Assembly (NCBI GenBank): GCA_013813435.1
Contig: JACCRS010000060.1
Location: forward strand, 1 to 36,056
DNA: 36,056 bases
Direction of reading: 5' to 3'
Source of the DNA: Gemmatimonadales bacterium
Lineage (GTDB): Bacteria > Gemmatimonadota > Gemmatimonadetes > Gemmatimonadales > GWC2-71-9
Of the stretch, positions 31,888 to 36,056 are shown one piece after another. The notes under the pieces are model-generated. The model searched no databases. It was not told the origin of the DNA and was given only the letters and a program-made list of their open reading frames with translations. The position numbers and the translations under genes were made by a program. How positions within the stretch are numbered: position 1 is the first letter of the stretch; each line of letters opens with the position of its first letter.

Positions 31888-32366
31888 AGTTCACGACCTC
31901 CGATTTGTGTGATGCATTCCCCGCAGCAGTCCGGGTTGCCCAGCCCGCTTTCAAGGACTATGGCGGCGCCAGCAGATTTGCCGGCCCGATCGATACTTTG
32001 CAAGTCTTCGAGGACAACGGGCTGGTTGCGGAGGTGCTGGACACGGCGGGGCGCGGCCGAGTACTGGTGCTCGATGGAGGAGGCTCGATCCGCACGGCAC
32101 TGGTGGGTGGGCGGCTCGCCAAGCTGGCTCACACCAACGGCTGGGCTGGCCTGCTCGTGAATGGTTGCGTGCGCGATTCGGTCGAGATCCGGGAGGTTCC
32201 AATGGGAGTACTGGCGCTCGCCACTTCGCCCCGGCGGAGCGGCAAAGCTGGTAATGGCCAACAGGGAGGAAGCGTGACCTTTGCCGGCCTGACCTTCTCC
32301 CCGGGGCAGCACCTCTATGCTGACGAAGACGGGATTGTCCTGGCTGAGCGGAGTCTAATCGAATGA
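31884..32366 (+). CDS. rraA: RraA family protein
   Basis: A 160-residue member of the RraA/HMG-aldolase family. It has TSDLCDA at the N-terminus, LVGGRLAKLAHTNGWAGLLVNGCVRDS (73-99, with Gly75-Gly76 and the Arg97-Asp98 that bind the metal/substrate in aldolase members), then LALATSPRRSGKAG. Length equals E. coli RraA, which inhibits RNase E; others are 4-hydroxy-4-methyl-2-oxoglutarate aldolases. Sequence alone does not separate the two roles. GTG start overlaps the permease stop by 4 bp, so it is the second gene of that unit. A weak hairpin (TCCGG 32369-32373 / CCGGA 32383-32387) follows immediately. Confidence 0.9.
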   Translation: MKFTTSDLCDAFPAAVRVAQPAFKDYGGASRFAGPIDTLQVFEDNGLVAEVLDTAGRGRVLVLDGGGSIRTALVGGRLAKLAHTNGWAGLLVNGCVRDSVEIREVPMGVLALATSPRRSGKAGNGQQGGSVTFAGLTFSPGQHLYADEDGIVLAERSLIE

Positions 32367-32402
32367 AATCCGGCGTCTGCTACCGGAAGCAAACTGCCTG
32401 CA

Positions 32403-32580
32403 AGCAAAACGGCCCGTCACTTGACGGGCCGTTCGCATGAGAGGTGGTAGATCGCCCCCTGAGTTTACGGAGACGGACCGAAGTGCCCGCTCCACCCTTC
32501 TTCGACCTACCACTTTTCGCGTGAAATATCACCGCTTGCTGGTGCTTCTCTTAGGCAAGCCGGATGCCACCGGGTAAAAG
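32403..32580 (-). ncRNA. Candidate structured small RNA, unknown family
   Basis: The gap 32367-32692 has no plausible protein frame and is AT-richer than its neighbours. Read on the minus strand it contains, in order, CCGG hairpin (32573-32560), a GCTTGC/GCAAGC stem (32560-32534), a GTGA/TCAC stem (32532-32521) and an 11-bp helix GTGGTAGGTCG/CGATCTACCAC (32513-32503 with 32454-32444, one G-U). The helix encloses a UUCG-capped hairpin (GGAG CGG .. AC TTCG GT CCG CTCC, 32493-32469). The strong terminator follows. A weak promoter-like TTGATC (32609-32604) lies 17 bp before TATGCG (32586-32581). It is about 180 nt, downstream of lgt on the same strand. It does not match the tRNA, tmRNA, SRP, RNase P or common riboswitch signatures I know. 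Confidence 0.55.
32408..32433 (-). terminator. Strong 12-bp terminator hairpin, minus-strand tail TTTTG
   Basis: AACGGCCCGTCA (32408-32419) and TGACGGGCCGTT (32422-32433) are perfect complements with a two-base CT spacer. On the minus strand the stem is followed by TTGCTTGC, making a TTTTG run with the stem end. On the plus strand it is followed by CGCATGAG, with no T run. It therefore fits a minus-strand transcript ending here, though as a bidirectional stem it may also end rraA. Confidence 0.75.
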
Positions 32581-32692
32581 CGCATAAGTCGTTGTTTTAC
32601 AATGATCAAGGTACGTGGCCTAAAGCAGGTTCAAGGTGCAAAAATTGTACATACTCCGGCTAAATAAGCTTAAGTTGTTTATTCAAGCGCAG

Positions 32693-33556
32693 TTACCTAA
32701 CTGTCGAAACTTTGGCCGGTGATAGCTTCTTTCCCGTCTCCAAATAACTCCCGGCAAGGGGGGGTGGTCCTTTTCGTAGCATCCCCAGTATCACGATGCC
32801 GATAACCACAATCACGACGCTGGTGAGCTGCGCCAGGGTAAACGGGCCCAGGAAGCGATCGTCCTTGGCCCGGAGAAATTCCACCAGGAAGCGCTCGACC
32901 CCCGCGAACACCAGGTAAAGACCGAACAGCCAACCGACCGGACGGCTGCTCTTGCGGAGCGACCAGAGCACTGCGAAGGCGACCAGCATCGCGATGACTT
33001 CGTACAACTGCGTGGGATGAACAGCCAGGACCCTGGCGGGGTCGACACCCGCAGGTATGGGTATACCGAAGAGATTCTTGAGATTTTCGGCAGTCGAGGG
33101 TGGCAGTCCGTCAGGGAACTTGACCGCCCACGGGAGATTTGTAGGCCGGCCATAGTCATCGTTCACCAGGAAGCAGCCCACCCTCCCCAGTGCATATGCA
33201 GCCGCAAGCGCCGGTGCTCCCAACTGCATGGTCCAGCGAAGCGGCACCCGTAGTCGCCAGCTGTTCAGGATTACGGCCAACGCTCCGCCGATAAATCCGC
33301 CGTACCAGACCAGCCCTCCGCGGGAAAGCAGCGCTCCCGGGTCTCCCGTTAGTGCAACGTACCACAGCTTGGCCCCGATAATGCCGCCGATTACGGCGGC
33401 AGCTACCATGTCCGCCGCGTAATCTTCCTTGAGGTTGGCTTGCCGAAGCTGTAGGGCTATCAACCACCCACCCATCAGGAAGCCCACCATCAGCATGAGG
33501 CCGTAGCCTGTGATCTCGATGGGACCGAGATCCCACTGAAGCGGATAGACGTTCAT
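32693..33556 (-). CDS. lgt: Prolipoprotein diacylglyceryl transferase Lgt
   Basis: A 287-residue inner-membrane enzyme that attaches diacylglycerol from phosphatidylglycerol to the lipobox Cys, the first step of lipoprotein maturation. The signature region reads ALGRVGCFLVNDDYGRPT (122-139), a variant of the G-R-x-G-N-F-x-N-x-E-x2-G pattern with Cys and Asp-Asp. HPTQLYE (180-186), SRGGLVWYGGFIGG (78-91) and VERFLVEFLR are also diagnostic. About seven membrane helices are seen. ATG 33556 overlaps the tsaD stop (ATGA); a longer frame to 33661 only mirrors tsaD. It serves the several lipoproteins encoded in this window. Confidence 0.95.
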   Translation of the reverse strand: MNVYPLQWDLGPIEITGYGLMLMVGFLMGGWLIALQLRQANLKEDYAADMVAAAVIGGIIGAKLWYVALTGDPGALLSRGGLVWYGGFIGGALAVILNSWRLRVPLRWTMQLGAPALAAAYALGRVGCFLVNDDYGRPTNLPWAVKFPDGLPPSTAENLKNLFGIPIPAGVDPARVLAVHPTQLYEVIAMLVAFAVLWSLRKSSRPVGWLFGLYLVFAGVERFLVEFLRAKDDRFLGPFTLAQLTSVVIVVIGIVILGMLRKGPPPLAGSYLETGKKLSPAKVSTVR

Positions 33557-34605
33557 GTATTCATCCCGGAAGAATGAACCGCGGGCACCAGGCCCGGGAT
33601 CGGCAGGTCGTCGCGTGGCTCGAGATCCCACCCGCTTCGCTCGCCACGGCTGAGCCGCCATGCTCCCGCCGCGGCGATCATCGCGGCATTGTCGGTATTG
33701 AGCCGCGGGGAAGCTACGCTCAGCCGGGCTTGTCCCGCCAGGCGCTGCTCGAGCTGAGTAATCAGCGCGCGGTTGCAGGCCACTCCCCCACCCAGCATCG
33801 CCTGAGTGTAGCCGGTCGTCCTTACCGCATGAGCGGTCTTGGCAACCAGCACCTCGATGGCCGCATCCTGAAATGCCCGCGCAAGGTCAGCCGGATCGTC
33901 CTGGTTGCTCCTAGCACGCAATACCGCAGTCTTGAGGCCGCTGAAGGAGAAAGCGTACTGACTGGGACCTTCGCGCGCTAACTCCTGGAGCATGGGGCGG
34001 GGCAGGCGCACATGCCCCGGACGGCCCTGGCGCGCCAGTCGTTCAAGGGCGGCTCCTCCTGGATAGCCCAGACCCAGAAGGTTGGCCACCTTGTCGAACG
34101 CCTCGCCTGCTGCGTCATCCAGAGTTTGCCCCAGCAGGCGGTATTCCCCCCAGGCGGGAACATCCAGGAGCATGGTATGGCCACCGCTCACCAGGAGCGC
34201 GACGAAAGGCGGCGCCAAATCTGAATCTTCCAGGGTGGCTGCGAAGAGGTGACCCTCGAGGTGATTGACTCCGATGAGCGGACGGTCGGAGCTGAAAGCG
34301 AGGGTCTTGCCGTACATCACCCCGACCAGCAACGCTCCCACCAATCCGGGACCCGCCGTGACCGCCACGCCATCCACCTGTGACAAGCCGATGCCGGCGT
34401 CGGCCAGCGCCCGCTCCACTACCGGTCCGATCGCCTGCAAGTGGGCTCGGCTGGCGAGCTCAGGGACAACCCCGCCGAAGATTCGGTGAACATCCTGGGA
34501 CAGGATCGTCAACGACGCCAGGGTGCTGCGGCTTTCCTCCACCCGAACGATAGCGGCGGAGGTCTCGTCGCAGGAGGTTTCGATTCCCAGGATCCACTCA
34601 GCCAC
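33553..34605 (-). CDS. tsaD: tRNA N6-adenosine threonylcarbamoyltransferase TsaD
   Basis: A 350-residue ASKHA-fold enzyme that, with TsaB and TsaE, makes t6A37 on tRNAs reading ANN codons. Signatures are ILGIETSCDETSAAIV (5-20), GVVPELASRAHLQ, the metal-binding HLEGH (His115, His119), LLVSGGHTML, DDAAGEAFDKVANLLGLGYPGG and GGGVACNR. Length is normal. It is preceded by a 28-bp gap after the ResA-like gene and overlaps lgt by 4 bp. tsaB and tsaE are not in the window. Confidence 0.96.
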   Translation of the reverse strand: MAEWILGIETSCDETSAAIVRVEESRSTLASLTILSQDVHRIFGGVVPELASRAHLQAIGPVVERALADAGIGLSQVDGVAVTAGPGLVGALLVGVMYGKTLAFSSDRPLIGVNHLEGHLFAATLEDSDLAPPFVALLVSGGHTMLLDVPAWGEYRLLGQTLDDAAGEAFDKVANLLGLGYPGGAALERLARQGRPGHVRLPRPMLQELAREGPSQYAFSFSGLKTAVLRARSNQDDPADLARAFQDAAIEVLVAKTAHAVRTTGYTQAMLGGGVACNRALITQLEQRLAGQARLSVASPRLNTDNAAMIAAAGAWRLSRGERSGWDLEPRDDLPIPGLVPAVHSSGMNT

Positions 34606-34633
34606 GGCTGAATAGCGAGAAGGCGGGCGGCAC

Positions 34634-35173
34634 CTAGCGACCGGTCTCGTCGAGCAGGCGCTCGACCAGGGCGCGATTAACCGGGGAGTTCCAGGCGTGC
34701 TCGCCGATTACGCGTTTCACGATGATGCCATCTCTATTGATCAGGAAGCTTTCGGGCACCCCGGTGGTCTGGTAAATCTGCTGCACCGTAGTGCTGCGAT
34801 CCTGAAGAAGATCGAAGCTGATACCGAGCTCCTGGCCGAAGGCACGCACATCCTCGGGGCTCCCTTCGTCGATGCTTACCGCAGCAATCTTGAATCCTCG
34901 AGGCGCGAGAGACTGGTAGACGCTATCCATTCCAGGCATTTCGACCCGGCAGGGAATGCACCATGTAGCCCAGATGTTGACCAAGGTCACGGCACCCTCG
35001 TAGTGCTCACGGAAGGAGACTGAGTCTCCGGTGGCAAGATCAATTGCCCGGAAATCCGGCGTACGGGCGCCGACTGCAACCTGCTCGATGTCGGGCCCGA
35101 ACTTCGTCAGGGCAACTGCACCGGCCACGAGCCCAGCGACGATCACACCTACGAGCGCCCATTGTTTCGACAT
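34634..35173 (-). CDS. Membrane-anchored thioredoxin-like protein (ResA/TlpA type)
   Basis: A 179-residue protein with one N-terminal membrane helix (WALVGVIVAGLVAGAVAL, ~5-22) and a periplasmic AhpC/TSA-type thioredoxin fold. The active site is ATWCIPC (Cys72, Cys75), with VTLVNIWATW before it and the cis-Pro in GVPESFLINRDG. Family members reduce apocytochrome c or other disulfides outside the membrane. It may help mature the cytochrome c-FTR1 protein, which is speculative. ATG 35173 starts the anchor (a GTG three bases upstream is also in frame); the rpe stop is 5 bp before it. Confidence 0.9.
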   Translation of the reverse strand: MSKQWALVGVIVAGLVAGAVALTKFGPDIEQVAVGARTPDFRAIDLATGDSVSFREHYEGAVTLVNIWATWCIPCRVEMPGMDSVYQSLAPRGFKIAAVSIDEGSPEDVRAFGQELGISFDLLQDRSTTVQQIYQTTGVPESFLINRDGIIVKRVIGEHAWNSPVNRALVERLLDETGR

Positions 35174-35178
35174 CACGA

Positions 35179-35844
35179 CTAAACCTTTACGGCGCAGTGC
35201 CGCTTGAGGTCGCGTATAGCCTGGGCCGGGTCAGGCGACCCAAAGATTGCCGTCCCGGCAACAAACGTATCGGCGCCGGCACCCCAAGCCTCGGCTATGG
35301 TTGCGGCGGTAATGCCTCCGTCTACCTCCAGCAGCGCCGGTGACTCATGCCGGTCGAGCAGCGCTCGGCTACGCCGGATCTTGTCGGTAGACTGGGGGAT
35401 GTAGGACTGACCGCCGTAGCCGGGGTTTACCGACATGACCAAAACCAGGTCGACATCATGCACCACCTCCTCCAGCAGACTCACTGGAGTCGATGGATTC
35501 AAGGCCAGACCCGCCAGCATGCCCAGCTGCCGCGCGGTGGCCAAATGGCGCTGGACGTGTACCGTGGCTTCGGGATGGAAGGTAAACACGCTCGCACCGG
35601 CGTCGGCGAACTCGCCGAGGTAGCGCTCGGGGCGTTCCACCATGAGATGGACGTCGAGCGGCAGATTGGTCACTCTTCTGAGTGCGCGAACCAATGGAGC
35701 TCCGAAGGTGAGGTTCGGCACGAAGTGTCCGTCCATCACATCGACATGCAGCCACTCGGCGCCGCCGGCTACGGCGCGCTCGATTTGCTCGGTGAGCCGT
35801 CCCAGGTCGGCGCTCAGCACGCTGGGTGCGATGCGTACCGTCAT
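35179..35844 (-). CDS. rpe: Ribulose-phosphate 3-epimerase Rpe
   Basis: A 221-residue TIM-barrel enzyme interconverting ribulose-5-P and xylulose-5-P in the pentose phosphate pathway. Metal and catalytic residues lie in IAPSVLSAD (5-13), WLHVDVMDGHFVPN (31-44, His33, Asp35), VHLMVE (65-70, His66), VMSVNPGYGGQ and LEVDGGI (second catalytic Asp). Length is typical. Its ATG overlaps the PASTA gene stop by 4 bp. Confidence 0.96.
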   Translation of the reverse strand: MTVRIAPSVLSADLGRLTEQIERAVAGGAEWLHVDVMDGHFVPNLTFGAPLVRALRRVTNLPLDVHLMVERPERYLGEFADAGASVFTFHPEATVHVQRHLATARQLGMLAGLALNPSTPVSLLEEVVHDVDLVLVMSVNPGYGGQSYIPQSTDKIRRSRALLDRHESPALLEVDGGITAATIAEAWGAGADTFVAGTAIFGSPDPAQAIRDLKRHCAVKV

Positions 35845-36056
35845 CGCGATGGCTCGGGCCCACGGCTCACGACCAGAGCAACCGCGCCGCCCCGGGGGCG
35901 CCCCACTCCGGCCGAGGGGCGGCTTGCCAGGACGATGCCGGGTTCCTGACCTCCGGCCACAGTGTCGATCGAGCCCACCCGCACTCCGGCGGCCGACATG
36001 ATCTTCGTGGCCTGGGAGAGACTCATCCCGACAATGTCCGGCATTGCCACGAGAGA
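35841..36056 (-). CDS. PASTA-domain protein, C-terminal part (cut by window edge)
   Basis: 71 residues of a frame open at the right edge. It reads as one PASTA domain: MPDIVGMSLSQATKIMSAAG, then VRVGSIDTVAGGQEPGIVL, ASRPSAGVGRPRGGAVALVVSRG. This pattern of a 65-residue beta-alpha-beta fold that binds muropeptides or beta-lactams is found in serine/threonine kinases and some class B PBPs. Upstream part, anchor and any kinase or transpeptidase domain are outside the window. It is first of the visible PASTA-rpe-resA-tsaD-lgt run and overlaps rpe by 4 bp (ATGA). Confidence 0.88.
   Translation of the reverse strand, partial: SLVAMPDIVGMSLSQATKIMSAAGVRVGSIDTVAGGQEPGIVLASRPSAGVGRPRGGAVALVVSRGPEPSR

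Noticed and set aside
32408-32433. Strong hairpin as terminator of rraA only
   Set aside because: The plus-strand side has no T run; the minus side has TTTTG, so the main transcript ended is more likely minus-strand, although use by rraA is not excluded.
32444-32513. tRNA-like clover leaf: GTGGTAG/CTACCAC acceptor-length stem
   Set aside because: No T-loop GGTTC, no D-arm GG pair, no normal anticodon arm, and the stem extends to 11 bp, too long for an acceptor.

Overview
The window is GC-rich, densely coded bacterial chromosome from a diderm organism. It has TamA/TamB-type outer-membrane assembly genes, several lipoproteins with lipoboxes and the lipoprotein enzyme Lgt. Gene content (glcDEF, a cytochrome c-FTR1 fusion, a ChlI-like AAA+ ATPase, a short group-1/2 sigma factor, fmt/rsmB-type PASTA-rpe neighbourhood) and codon use suggest Gemmatimonadota or a close relative. 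This is inference; no rRNA or other phylogenetic marker was tested. No phage, transposase, CRISPR array or tRNA is visible.

Layout. (1) 1-2190: tail of a cytidylate-kinase-like gene, a repeat-filled gap, a ChlI/MoxR-like ATPase and a tiny Met-rich lipoprotein with its own terminator. (2) 2191-7845, minus strand: glycolate oxidase glcD-glcE-glcF, then a HAD phosphatase and a YgfZ-like Fe-S repair protein, with short overlaps at most junctions and a 27-bp inverted repeat between glcF and the HAD gene. (3) 8002-11950, minus: lipoprotein, cob(I)alamin adenosyltransferase, aroB and a sigma factor with a clear -35/-10 promoter. (4) 12020-17141: heptamer repeat, ferredoxin-NADP reductase (+), then minus-strand oppA-oppB-dacB, a peptide-transport fragment without its other permease or ATPases. 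(5) 17412-29884, plus: a long, tightly packed run of tamA, tamB, lipid kinase, NtrC-type regulator, a four-CxxC mini-protein, NlpC/P60 peptidase, methyltransferase, HAD phosphatase, a membrane protein and acpS. (6) 29941-32366, plus: cytochrome c-FTR1 iron permease and an RraA-like protein. (7) 32403-32580: an AT-richer gap with a strongly folded candidate small RNA and terminator on the minus strand. (8) 32693-36056, minus: PASTA protein (cut by the window edge), rpe, a ResA-type thioredoxin, tsaD and lgt.

Themes. Envelope biogenesis dominates: TamA/TamB, Lgt, DacB, NlpC/P60, PASTA, AcpS and a lipid kinase. Carbon and redox metabolism contribute glycolate oxidation with two candidate phosphoglycolate-type phosphatases, Rpe, AroB and FNR. 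Many gene pairs are joined by ATGA/GTGA overlaps, implying translational coupling.

The least explained parts are (a) the candidate structured RNA at 32403-32580, (b) a family of short AGC-core repeats of period 7 that sits in intergenic gaps and encodes the last residues of two unrelated proteins, (c) a 20-bp inverted repeat that would pair the dacB ribosome binding site with its own signal-peptide codons, and (d) the 59-residue four-CxxC protein inside the NtrC operon.
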